NCBI GenBank assembly: GCA_963691835.1
Contig: OY829383.1
Location: 496,001-560,000 of the forward strand
Source: G963691835 sp963691835
GTDB lineage: Bacteria > Pseudomonadota > Alphaproteobacteria > Thalassobaculales > Thalassobaculaceae
Direction of reading: 5' to 3'
Length of the DNA stretch: 64,000 bases
Part shown: positions 17,091-25,122 of the stretch, piece by piece
Position numbering within the stretch: the first letter of the stretch is position 1
How the letters are laid out: every line of letters starts with the position of its first letter
The notes under the pieces: model-generated
Database searches by the model: none
What the model was told of the DNA's origin: nothing
What the model saw: only the letters and a program-made list of their open reading frames with translations
Made by a program: the position numbers and the translations under genes

Positions 17091-18014
17091 ATGCGGGTTG
17101 GGATCGATCTCGGGGGAACGAAGATCGAGGGGGTGGCGCTCGACGGGTCCGGCCAAGAGATCATCAGACTCCGTGTGCCGACGCCACGGGAACAGTACGA
17201 CCGGACGATCTTGGCCATACGGGACCTCATCGCCCATATCGAACAAACGACCGGACGGCGCGGCAGCGTTGGCGTGGGCACGCCGGGAGCCGTGTCTCCC
17301 GCAACCAGGAAGATGAAGAACGCCAACTCGACGTGGCTTAACGGCCGCCCCCTTCGCCAGGATCTGGAAGACGCACTTGGACGTCCAGTCCGAACAGAGA
17401 ACGATGCCAACTGTCTGGCGGTCTCCGAGGCGACGGACGGTGCCGGGGTTGGCGCACAAACGGTGTTCGCCGTCATCCTGGGGACGGGCGTCGGCGCGGG
17501 CATCGCTGTTGGCCAGCGCGTGATGACCGGTGCCAATGCCATCGCCGGGGAATGGGGCCACAATCCAATGCCCTGGCCGACCGCCGACGAATGGCCTGGT
17601 CGTCATTGCTACTGCGGCCGGACAGGGTGCATCGAGACCGTGCTTTCGGGTCCGGGATTGGAGCAGTCATTTAGGATCGCCGCAGACCGGGAGTTGAGCG
17701 GGCCGGACATTGTCGCTGCTGCTGAGTACGATCCAATGGCGGCGGCGGTTCTGGATGCTTGGCGGCATCAGTTAGCCCGCGCGCTCGCTCATGTTGTCAA
17801 CATACTCGACCCGGACGTCATCGTTCTTGGTGGCGGATTGAGCAATATCCCGGGGCTTGCGGAAACGGTACCCGCCCTATGGATGCCGTATGTCTTCTCC
17901 GATACCGTGGTCACGCCTGTCAGGCGCGCAAAGCACGGCGACTCAAGCGGCGTTCGCGGCGCGGCCTGGCTTTGGCCTGAGACTGCCGGTAGCGTCCTAA
18001 CAGACAGTTCCTGA
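17091..18014 (+). CDS. ROK family sugar kinase
   Basis: A 307-residue ROK kinase, probably acting on fructose, glucose or an amino sugar. It starts MRVGIDLGGTKIEGVALD (phosphate-1 motif), has ENDANC with the catalytic Asp, GTGVGAGI, and the ROK zinc signature GEWGHN followed by HCYCGRTGCIE. I prefer the ATG at 17091, preceded by GGAAGAGG, over the ATG at 17079. It lies divergently from divK and 17 bases before dinB, so the two may be co-transcribed. No sugar pathway genes are nearby, so the substrate is open. Confidence 0.85.
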   Translation: MRVGIDLGGTKIEGVALDGSGQEIIRLRVPTPREQYDRTILAIRDLIAHIEQTTGRRGSVGVGTPGAVSPATRKMKNANSTWLNGRPLRQDLEDALGRPVRTENDANCLAVSEATDGAGVGAQTVFAVILGTGVGAGIAVGQRVMTGANAIAGEWGHNPMPWPTADEWPGRHCYCGRTGCIETVLSGPGLEQSFRIAADRELSGPDIVAAAEYDPMAAAVLDAWRHQLARALAHVVNILDPDVIVLGGGLSNIPGLAETVPALWMPYVFSDTVVTPVRRAKHGDSSGVRGAAWLWPETAGSVLTDSS

Positions 18015-18031
18015 AGAGAAACCGGCGCCCG

Positions 18032-19360
18032 ATGGACACTCCGACCGCGCCCGACACCCTGTGCCGAGACTGCTTTTTCTGGTTTGACGGCCGCCAATCA
18101 CCGCGGTCTTGCCCGTCCTGCGGTGCGCCGCGCCGGATCAGCCATCCGGAGCTTCGCGCACTGTCCATCGCTCACATCGACTGCGATGCCTTCTACGCGA
18201 GCGTCGAGAAGCGTGACGACCCGACCCTTGTCGACAAACCGGTGATCGTGGGCGGTGGCCGCCGAGGCGTTGTGTCCGCGGCTTGCTACGTAGCCCGGAT
18301 CCATGGCGTCCGGTCCGCGATGCCCATGTTCAAGGCACTCGCGCTGTGCCCGGACGCTGTGGTCATCAAGCCGGACATGCAGAAATACGGTGCGGTTGGC
18401 CGGGAGATCAGAGAGATCATGCGCTCGGCGACCCCACTGGTCGAACCGATCTCTATCGATGAAGCCTTCCTGGACCTCACCGGAACGGAAAGGCTTCACG
18501 GCGGCCCACCAGCCGAGACCCTGGTCCGTCTGGTGCGCCGGATCGAGACCGAAGTGGGCGTCACCGCCTCCATCGGGCTGAGCTACAACAAGTTCCTGGC
18601 GAAGGTCGCGTCTGATTTGGACAAGCCGCGCGGGTTTGGTCTCATCGCCCGCGCTGACGCGGTTGCCTTTCTGGCAGAGCGGCCCGTCTCGACCATCTGG
18701 GGGGTTGGAAAGAGCCTGCATGCTGCTCTCGCGAAGGACGGACTGAGGACGATCGGCGATCTCCAGGGCATGGATGAGCGGACGCTGATGACGCGCTACG
18801 GCTCCATCGGAAAACGCCTCGCCCGGTTCTCCCACGGCCAGGATGACCGGAAGGTGGATCCAGGCGGCGGCGCAAAGAGCGTCTCGACGGAAACGACCTT
18901 CAACGAGGACTTGAGGGATCTGGACGCACTGGAGCCGGTCCTGTGGAACCTGGCCGAATCCCTTTCTGGTCGTCTAAAGAACGCGTCACTTGCCGGCCGG
19001 GCCGTAACGCTGAAACTCAAGACCGCACAGTTTAAACTGATCACGCGCTCAAAGACGCTTCCCGCCCCGACATGTCTCGCCGATACGCTCTTCCGATCGG
19101 CGCGCCCGCTTCTGCGCAAAGAGGTGGACGGCATCCGGTCCTACAGGCTGATGGGCATTGGCGTTGCGGACCTCGCAGATGCGGCGTTGGCCGATCCGCC
19201 GGATCTCGCCGACCCAGATCTGGAGAAGCGCAAACGGATTGAAGCGGCGATGGATCGTGTCCGCGACAAGCTGGGCCGCGACGCCATCACCAAGGGGCGC
19301 GGCCTGAATGCGGACATTCGGCAGCAGAGCCCCAGCAAATCCCTCAAGGAAGAGGAATAG
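18032..19360 (+). CDS. dinB: DNA polymerase IV with N-terminal zinc-binding segment
   Basis: A 442-residue Y-family translesion polymerase. The catalytic core begins at SIAHIDCDAFYASVEKRDD and includes the SIDEAFLDLTG metal site, YNKFLAKVASDLDKPRG, and a little-finger domain. Ahead of the core is a four-cysteine segment (Cys11, Cys14, Cys27, Cys30: CRDC...CPSC) that looks like a small zinc ribbon. This extension recurs in alphaproteobacterial DinB proteins. No clear LexA box is visible in the short upstream gap. It probably shares a transcript with the ROK gene. Confidence 0.95.
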   Translation: MDTPTAPDTLCRDCFFWFDGRQSPRSCPSCGAPRRISHPELRALSIAHIDCDAFYASVEKRDDPTLVDKPVIVGGGRRGVVSAACYVARIHGVRSAMPMFKALALCPDAVVIKPDMQKYGAVGREIREIMRSATPLVEPISIDEAFLDLTGTERLHGGPPAETLVRLVRRIETEVGVTASIGLSYNKFLAKVASDLDKPRGFGLIARADAVAFLAERPVSTIWGVGKSLHAALAKDGLRTIGDLQGMDERTLMTRYGSIGKRLARFSHGQDDRKVDPGGGAKSVSTETTFNEDLRDLDALEPVLWNLAESLSGRLKNASLAGRAVTLKLKTAQFKLITRSKTLPAPTCLADTLFRSARPLLRKEVDGIRSYRLMGIGVADLADAALADPPDLADPDLEKRKRIEAAMDRVRDKLGRDAITKGRGLNADIRQQSPSKSLKEEE

Positions 19361-19372
19361 CGCCCGCGTTGA

Positions 19373-20215
19373 TCAACACCCCGCCGACGGGAGGAGCTCC
19401 AGCTTGTCGAGTTCCATGTCCACGACGAAGTCGCCGTAGTCGAGAGACAATGCCCGTGCGATCCCGTTCTCGTGCAGACTGATCGACATCTCGTAGCTCG
19501 GCTCGCCCGCACTTCTGTCATCCGCCCCGTCGTCGAAGAACGCCATCCGAACGGGCCAATAACGCCCGTTCAGTTCCGCCGTCTCGCCGGGTTCCGGGTT
19601 CACGACCCCACCTACGGCAGCCGTAACGGTCGCGGCACCCTCGACTTCGCCGCCATCAAAGATCTTGGCGCCGAAGAATCTCTGACCGCTGAGTGCAGCG
19701 TTGATCATCTCAAAGGAGTGTTTCGTCGGGAAAAGCGTATCGGCGGCCATGTCGAAGTTCATTTCTTCCGGCTTCTCAAACGTGGCGGCGATCCGTCCAT
19801 CTCCGCCCCGCCGGGCGCGGCCCTCAATATTCTCCGGCTCCGGTGCGGTGCCGACCTTGCTTACAATGAACCGGTAGGCATCACCGGATTTTGCCTCCCA
19901 TGTCTTATAGGAGGTCGAAAGTTCCCGGACGCCGCCATTGCCGTCATAAAAGTTGATGGCGTATCGCTGCTCGACGCTCCAACCCTCGCAGTCGTCGCGC
20001 CATTCGAAGACCATGCGTCCATCGACGTCGATGACGCTGGCGTTGGAGCGGCTGTTTCCGAGCGACATGACGTAAAACGCGCGGTGCGGCACAAAAAGCG
20101 ATTCAGCCGTCACTTGGGCCGCCGCTTGGGCGGTCGAGGATGGTGCCGTCGCCGCTAAGCTGAGCCCACCAACAACCGTGATTGCGGCCCCGATTCTGTT
20201 CAGTGTCTGAATCAC
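19373..20215 (-). CDS. eipB: EipB-family periplasmic envelope protein (DUF1849)
   Basis: A roughly 280-residue secreted protein of the DUF1849 family, named EipB after the Brucella envelope-integrity protein that folds as a spiral beta barrel. A signal peptide ends near STAQAAAQ. The conserved start of the mature protein, VPHRAFYVMSL, and the two family cysteines (DDCEGW early and a C-terminal SAGC) are present. I chose the GTG at 20215 because GGAGG lies seven bases upstream; an ATG at 20260 would add 15 residues before the signal. It is convergent with dinB. Confidence 0.88.
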   Translation of the reverse strand: MIQTLNRIGAAITVVGGLSLAATAPSSTAQAAAQVTAESLFVPHRAFYVMSLGNSRSNASVIDVDGRMVFEWRDDCEGWSVEQRYAINFYDGNGGVRELSTSYKTWEAKSGDAYRFIVSKVGTAPEPENIEGRARRGGDGRIAATFEKPEEMNFDMAADTLFPTKHSFEMINAALSGQRFFGAKIFDGGEVEGAATVTAAVGGVVNPEPGETAELNGRYWPVRMAFFDDGADDRSAGEPSYEMSISLHENGIARALSLDYGDFVVDMELDKLELLPSAGC

Positions 20216-20482
20216 GCCGATCCTCCAAGAGTTTAGAGCCAGTCTAACGGTTGCTGGCAATTACGGCGATAGTTGGAATTCAGCCTTCCTCAACAGACAG
20301 GCACGATTTGCCGACCAAAGGACCGAAACAGCTCGGAACAGGCCCGGCTCGCTGCCCAACAAGGCATCCGGAAACACGGCTCTCGGAATTCTTCAATGAT
20401 CACAATTCAGTAGACTGCGATCGGCGCGCTGGCACGACGGTTGCTGTTGCTCTTGCGACAGAACTCCAACCGGGCAAAAGCC

Positions 20483-21196
20483 ATGCGTTACGACCTGAAC
20501 ATGACCAAGCAAGGCGGACTGAGCTCCGCCGTCGATATCGGTCAGGTACTGGGCCGCCTCGAAGCCGACCTGACGGATGCCGGAACCAACACCGGGCTGT
20601 CTGTCGATACGTCCGAAGCGGTTGCGGCGCTCCGGCTTGCGATGCTTGCCATGTCAGAGGCCGAGCAACGGATCGAACGCCAACAGAAGCGCATTCGGAA
20701 GCTGGAAAGTCTGTCCAGCACCGACGAGCTAACCGGTCTCCATAACCGCCGGGGATTTCATCAGGAACTGAAGCGCGCTCTCGCCCAGGCCAACCGGACG
20801 GGTGCGGGCGGCATCCTCATGATGATCGATCTGGATCGGTTCAAAGCCGTCAACGACACGCATGGTCATGCCGCCGGTGACGCGATCTTGAAAGCCGTGG
20901 CCAAGACGCTCAAGGCCAGCCTTCGGGAGACGGACGGCGTTTCCCGTTTGGGCGGAGACGAGTTCGCCGTTGTCCTTCCGGCCACCGAGGCGGACGAAGC
21001 TGATAGCCGCCTTGCGGCGCTTCGAGCTGCATTGGATGTCTGCACAGTCTCATGGAACGGAAAGTCGCTCCCCGTGCATGCAAGCATCGGGCATGCAGTT
21101 TTTGCCGCGGGAGACGATCTCGACAGCGTCCTGGACCGGGCTGACCGTCGGATGTACGACCAAAAAGCCCGCAACCGGGTGGCGCGGGCTTCCTAG
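20483..21196 (+). CDS. Soluble diguanylate cyclase (GGDEF)
   Basis: A 237-residue cytoplasmic c-di-GMP synthase. A short N-terminal region ends in a coiled coil (MSEAEQRIERQQKRIRKLES), which should dimerise it, followed by a GGDEF domain with the active site GGDEF at residues 157-161 and an intact RxxD inhibitory site (RETD) just before. No sensory, receiver or membrane domain is seen. Starts at 20483 or 20501 are both possible. It stands alone between eipB and a convergent SPOR lipoprotein gene, five kilobases from pleD. Confidence 0.9.
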   Translation: MRYDLNMTKQGGLSSAVDIGQVLGRLEADLTDAGTNTGLSVDTSEAVAALRLAMLAMSEAEQRIERQQKRIRKLESLSSTDELTGLHNRRGFHQELKRALAQANRTGAGGILMMIDLDRFKAVNDTHGHAAGDAILKAVAKTLKASLRETDGVSRLGGDEFAVVLPATEADEADSRLAALRAALDVCTVSWNGKSLPVHASIGHAVFAAGDDLDSVLDRADRRMYDQKARNRVARAS

Positions 21197-21221
21197 ATAT
21201 AGCGAGCTCTAGCGAACTGTG

Positions 21222-21241
21222 GGCCGGGTAAAATCCCGGCC
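21222..21241. terminator. Hairpin between convergent genes
   Basis: GGCCGGG and CCCGGCC form a perfect 7-bp stem around a six-base AT loop, between the stops of the diguanylate cyclase and the SPOR lipoprotein genes. It could serve both. There is no T-run, so strength is uncertain. Confidence 0.5.
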
Positions 21242-21256
21242 GCACGCGATGATCTG

Positions 21257-22249
21257 TTAGTCAAGCTGGGCGACGGTTGTCGGAACCGGCTCAGATGTCC
21301 GGAGGGTCCACGGAGTACGAGCGAGTTTCCCCTCCAAGAGATACTCCAATTCCTTGGCATCCCCTTCCGACAACGGACCGACCGCAACTCGGTGCCAGAC
21401 CGTGTCGGCAACTTCCGCCCGGATGATCAGCGTATCGAGCGCCCTATGCTCTGACGCCAGACGCTCGGCCCGATCGGCAGATTGGAACGACCCTAGAACG
21501 ACGTAGTTACCAGCCGGCGCCATGGAATGCCCGGTCCGTTCCGAAGCTGATGCGACGCTTTCCACAGACGCTGTCGACTTGACCACGCCCGCCTGGGCAG
21601 GCGTCGACGGGGTCCAGCTATATGTGAAGACCGGCGCAGCACCCTGGGCCTTCGACGTCGTGGCGGCAGGCTCCCGATCATCATGGACGGTTGTTTCGAT
21701 TGACGCGAAGGCGACTGGCGTAATCGGCATCGGTGTCGCGTGAAGCCGGTCGGCCTCTGCCACGATGCCGGCGATGGTGACGGTCCGCGGCTGCGGGATC
21801 GGAACCGTGCCCACAAGATTTGAAACCAAAGTCGAAACTTGGATCGGGTCTTCGTCCACCTCGGTCTGAGCGGTCACAGAGCCCTGCTTCGAGCCGAGGT
21901 CGAATGGTACGCCCTTTTCCGCAAGAACGACATTCATCGGCGTCTCGGTTTCCTCACTGGCGCTGACGTTGTCGTCTGAGTCTCCAGGGAAATGGTTAAC
22001 CAGTGTCGCTTCAGGCGCGCGCTCGCCTTCTTCGAACTCTCGGCACATGGCTTCGCCGATAGCGACACGATACATCGCGCAGTTCTGATTCACTGCAACT
22101 GATAGGACCTGATCGGATCCAGTTTTTCCATGCATGACGATGGAAGCCCCCGTCATGGCTGTGGATATAGCTGAAACGACCGGCGGCAAAACCGGCAAGC
22201 ACCCTCCTAGAAGAATCGGTAAGGTGATAACCGCATAACCTACCCGCAT
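21257..22249 (-). CDS. SPOR-domain lipoprotein
   Basis: A 330-residue predicted lipoprotein: the signal peptide ends in LLGGC (Cys17). The middle is low-complexity, acidic and Thr/Ala/Pro-rich, with little recognisable structure. The last 75 residues form a SPOR domain (GNYVVLGSFQSADRAERLAS to WHRVAVGPLSEGDAKEL), which binds denuded glycan strands of septal peptidoglycan. A role at division sites is therefore likely. The promoter region is shared with rnd and contains a perfect CtrA-type box, fitting cell-cycle control. Its orthology to a named protein is not clear. Confidence 0.75.
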   Translation of the reverse strand: MRVGYAVITLPILLGGCLPVLPPVVSAISTAMTGASIVMHGKTGSDQVLSVAVNQNCAMYRVAIGEAMCREFEEGERAPEATLVNHFPGDSDDNVSASEETETPMNVVLAEKGVPFDLGSKQGSVTAQTEVDEDPIQVSTLVSNLVGTVPIPQPRTVTIAGIVAEADRLHATPMPITPVAFASIETTVHDDREPAATTSKAQGAAPVFTYSWTPSTPAQAGVVKSTASVESVASASERTGHSMAPAGNYVVLGSFQSADRAERLASEHRALDTLIIRAEVADTVWHRVAVGPLSEGDAKELEYLLEGKLARTPWTLRTSEPVPTTVAQLD

Positions 22250-22358
22250 GATGATTCCCCCGCCTGAATCAGATGCTTACAGAACAAACTTACTGTAACC
22301 GTTGAGGACGGCGCAAGAAAAATTCCCTTATGGCCGTAAACGTCCCACGTCCATCGTA

Positions 22359-22373
22359 TTAACATACAATTAA
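22359..22373. promoter_or_regulatory. CtrA box TTAA-N7-TTAA
   Basis: TTAACATACAATTAA is a perfect full CtrA site (TTAA, seven bases, TTAA). It lies 110 bases upstream of the SPOR lipoprotein start and 55 bases upstream of rnd. CtrA is the master cell-cycle regulator in alphaproteobacteria, and the divK gene of its control pathway is in this window. Which gene it controls is inference; the division-type SPOR protein is the better candidate. Confidence 0.55.
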
Positions 22374-22427
22374 TTTGTATCCAGTTTTCATCAGTTTCGG
22401 CAGAGGATTTTGGTGTATAGCAGCACC

Positions 22428-23579
22428 ATGACCCTGATCACGAAATCCAAGGATGTGGCCTCAGTCTGCCAAGCCCTGCGGGATGAGCGCTATGTCACCG
22501 TTGACACCGAGTTCATGCGCGACAGTACCTATTGGCCGAAACTGTGCCTGGTTCAGTTGGGCGGGACAGAGGGCGCCTGGGCCATCGACGCATTGGCGGA
22601 GGGGCTCGATTTACAGCCGCTGATCGATCTCATGGCGGACGAATCGGTGCTCAAGGTCTTTCATGCCGGCCGTCAGGATGTGGAAATCTTCTACCACATG
22701 GCCCAAACGATCCCGACGCCGATCTTCGATACCCAGATCGCGGCGATGGTTTGCGGATTCGGAGAGGCGATCTCTTATGACAAGGTCGTCTCCCGCCTCG
22801 CCGGGGTCCAGATCGATAAGTCGACACGATTTGCCGATTGGGCCCGTCGACCGTTGTCCGACAAGCAGATCGATTATGCCCTCGGCGATGTAACCCATCT
22901 TCGGGTCGTCTATGAACGCCTGGCGGAAAGTCTGGAGAAAAACGACCGCTCTTCCTGGTTGGTCGAGGAGATCGATACGCTCACAGACCCGGCGTCCTAC
23001 AAGCTCGATCCAGAGACCGCATGGCTTCGGCTGAAAGTCCGCAGCGGAAAGCCGAGGTTTCTCGGTACGGTTAAGATGCTGGCCGCCTGGAGGGAGCGGG
23101 AAGCCCAGCGCCGCGACGTCCCCCGGAACCGGGTAATTCGCGATGACGTCCTTCTGGATATCGCCGCCAGCGCGCCCCGGACACCGGAGGATCTCGCCAA
23201 ATCACGATCGGTGGGGAAAGGCCTCGCGGAAGGGAAGTCGGGGCGGGGCATCCTGCAAGCCATCGACGATGCGTTCACCATGGCGCAGAAGGACCTTCCC
23301 TACATCCCGAAGAAAAAGGTCAACAACGCCAACACCACAGCGGTTGTCGAACTGCTGAAAGTCCTGCTCAAGCAGAAGTCGGAGCAGCACGGTGTGGCGG
23401 CGAAACTGATCGCGACATCGTCCGAACTCGATGAGCTGGCCGGTGACGACGCTGCTGACATCGCCGCCCTTCGGGGATGGCGGCATGAGATCTTCGGGAC
23501 AGATGCGCTCCGCCTGAAACACGGAGAGATCGCGCTGCGTCTGAAGGGCGACCAGGTTCGGATCGTTTCCCTCGACTGA
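22428..23579 (+). CDS. rnd: Ribonuclease D
   Basis: A 383-residue DEDD-family 3'-5' exonuclease that trims tRNA and other stable RNA 3' ends. The three exonuclease motifs are present: VTVDTEFMRD, FHAGRQDVEIFYHM and the YALGDVTHL helix. An HRDC domain follows. I chose ATG 22428 (MTLITKSKDV) from the family's usual start; in-frame TTG 22410 and GTG 22413 lie just after AGAGGA and could be used instead. It is convergent with ppx. A CtrA-type box lies 55 bases upstream. Confidence 0.95.
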   Translation: MTLITKSKDVASVCQALRDERYVTVDTEFMRDSTYWPKLCLVQLGGTEGAWAIDALAEGLDLQPLIDLMADESVLKVFHAGRQDVEIFYHMAQTIPTPIFDTQIAAMVCGFGEAISYDKVVSRLAGVQIDKSTRFADWARRPLSDKQIDYALGDVTHLRVVYERLAESLEKNDRSSWLVEEIDTLTDPASYKLDPETAWLRLKVRSGKPRFLGTVKMLAAWREREAQRRDVPRNRVIRDDVLLDIAASAPRTPEDLAKSRSVGKGLAEGKSGRGILQAIDDAFTMAQKDLPYIPKKKVNNANTTAVVELLKVLLKQKSEQHGVAAKLIATSSELDELAGDDAADIAALRGWRHEIFGTDALRLKHGEIALRLKGDQVRIVSLD

Positions 23580-23598
23580 GATCCTGCAGCACTGCCGC

Positions 23599-25122
23599 TT
23601 AAGCGATCTCCACACGAATCTTCTGTTCGAGAGCCTCTTCAAGAGCGGCAATGCGCCGGTGCACGGTATCGACCATAAGGGTGGCTGCGTCCGGTGCGAC
23701 GACAAGCCGGATACCCGATGGATCCGACTCGACCCGAACTTTGTCCAGAACCTTGACGGCCCCCCCTGACAGGGTCAGCGCGAGCCGGAGCGCCAGCCCG
23801 GTCCGGACAGCCATGCGCCGTCCCGCCCGGGACAGAAGGTCAATCGCCCCATCCCCTTTGGCGTTATCGATCCCGCCGCGATATCGGGCGAGAATGGCGA
23901 CCGCCAGAAACACACGTTCGGCATGCTCGATTCCAACAGCCGGAAGCCGAAGAGCGCGTTGAAAAGCATGCTCCCCCCGGTAGCTCGGATGCTCAAACCA
24001 ACCGAGGTCGGAGAGACGGCAAACAGCACCAACGAGCCTGCGATCCGGTCGGCTGACCGTGCCGAGGAAGGGCAGAATCCAGCGTTCGAGTGCCTCATGA
24101 TCCATGTCGAACCTGTCGGTCGCCCGGGCGATTTCGTCACATATGGTCAAAAGGGGGTCTCGGTTCTGCTCAACCTCATCAAGCTGATCGAAGAGACAGC
24201 CCTCCCGTAGTCCGAAAGCCGAGAAGGTCAGAATCCGAGGCCGCATGAACGACAGGACCCTGAGTAACACAAGAGACGTCACGGCCAGTGTTTCGGTGCG
24301 CCGTCGGGATACCCCCGGCACGTCACGTCCGTCGGTCCGCTCGAACGAAGACAGACGATCCAGGTAACGGATCGCCTCATCAAGTTCGATCCGGTGGCCG
24401 TGAATGATTGCGACGGGATGCTTCGTCTCCGCCAAATGCGCCCGGGCGACGGACCGCCAGGCACCGCCGACCGCATAGAAAAGCCGGCCGCGTCCCGCGT
24501 GAATCCAAGGGACCGTCGACAGGTGCGCATCGATCCGGTCGATCATCTTTGCTCTGTTGCGGGACGTCAGCGAGCCGAGCCGAAGCGGGCCGAGTGGCAG
24601 CGTCGTGTTCCGGCCGACCCGCGCACGCCGTAAGTCAACCAGCTCAAGGCTTCCTCCGCCGAGGTCGCCGACCACGCCGTTCGCGTCGGGAAAGGCGCTT
24701 GCCACCCCAAGGGCGGACAACCTCGCCTCGTCGCTTCCAGACAGGACCTGTACCGGATAGCCGAAACGCTCCTCGACCTCGGCGACAAAGGCCGCACCGT
24801 TCTCGGCATCCCGCACAGCGGCCGTGGCAAGGATCGAAAGGCTCGTGACGCCAATGGCCTCACTGACCAGAAAGAAACGGGCCATCGCCTGACGGGCCGA
24901 GATAAGCCCGTCCTCAGAGAGACGGCCTGTCTGTTCAAGGTTTCGGCCAAGACCGCACAGCGCCTTCTCGTTGAAGATCGCGATGGGGGCCCGTTCCGCG
25001 CGGTCGTAAACGACGAGCCGGATGGAGTTGGAGCCGACATCCAATACGCCGGTACGGTTGCCCGGCCCGGCCGGCAGGCCCAGCGGCATCTCAACGACAG
25101 CGTTCACCGCAGCGTCAGTCAT
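23599..25122 (-). CDS. ppx: Exopolyphosphatase / Ppx-GppA phosphatase
   Basis: A 507-residue member of the Ppx/GppA family, releasing phosphate from polyphosphate or from pppGpp. The ASKHA phosphate motifs GVLDVGSNSIRLVVYD and GVVGDLGGGSLELVDL are intact, and the C-terminal HD-like helical domain is present. Its ATG overlaps the ppk stop by eight bases, so the synthesis and breakdown enzymes of polyphosphate are translationally coupled. This ppk-ppx order is frequent in Rhodospirillales. The choice between Ppx and GppA activity cannot be made from sequence alone. Confidence 0.93.
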   Translation of the reverse strand: MTDAAVNAVVEMPLGLPAGPGNRTGVLDVGSNSIRLVVYDRAERAPIAIFNEKALCGLGRNLEQTGRLSEDGLISARQAMARFFLVSEAIGVTSLSILATAAVRDAENGAAFVAEVEERFGYPVQVLSGSDEARLSALGVASAFPDANGVVGDLGGGSLELVDLRRARVGRNTTLPLGPLRLGSLTSRNRAKMIDRIDAHLSTVPWIHAGRGRLFYAVGGAWRSVARAHLAETKHPVAIIHGHRIELDEAIRYLDRLSSFERTDGRDVPGVSRRRTETLAVTSLVLLRVLSFMRPRILTFSAFGLREGCLFDQLDEVEQNRDPLLTICDEIARATDRFDMDHEALERWILPFLGTVSRPDRRLVGAVCRLSDLGWFEHPSYRGEHAFQRALRLPAVGIEHAERVFLAVAILARYRGGIDNAKGDGAIDLLSRAGRRMAVRTGLALRLALTLSGGAVKVLDKVRVESDPSGIRLVVAPDAATLMVDTVHRRIAALEEALEQKIRVEIA

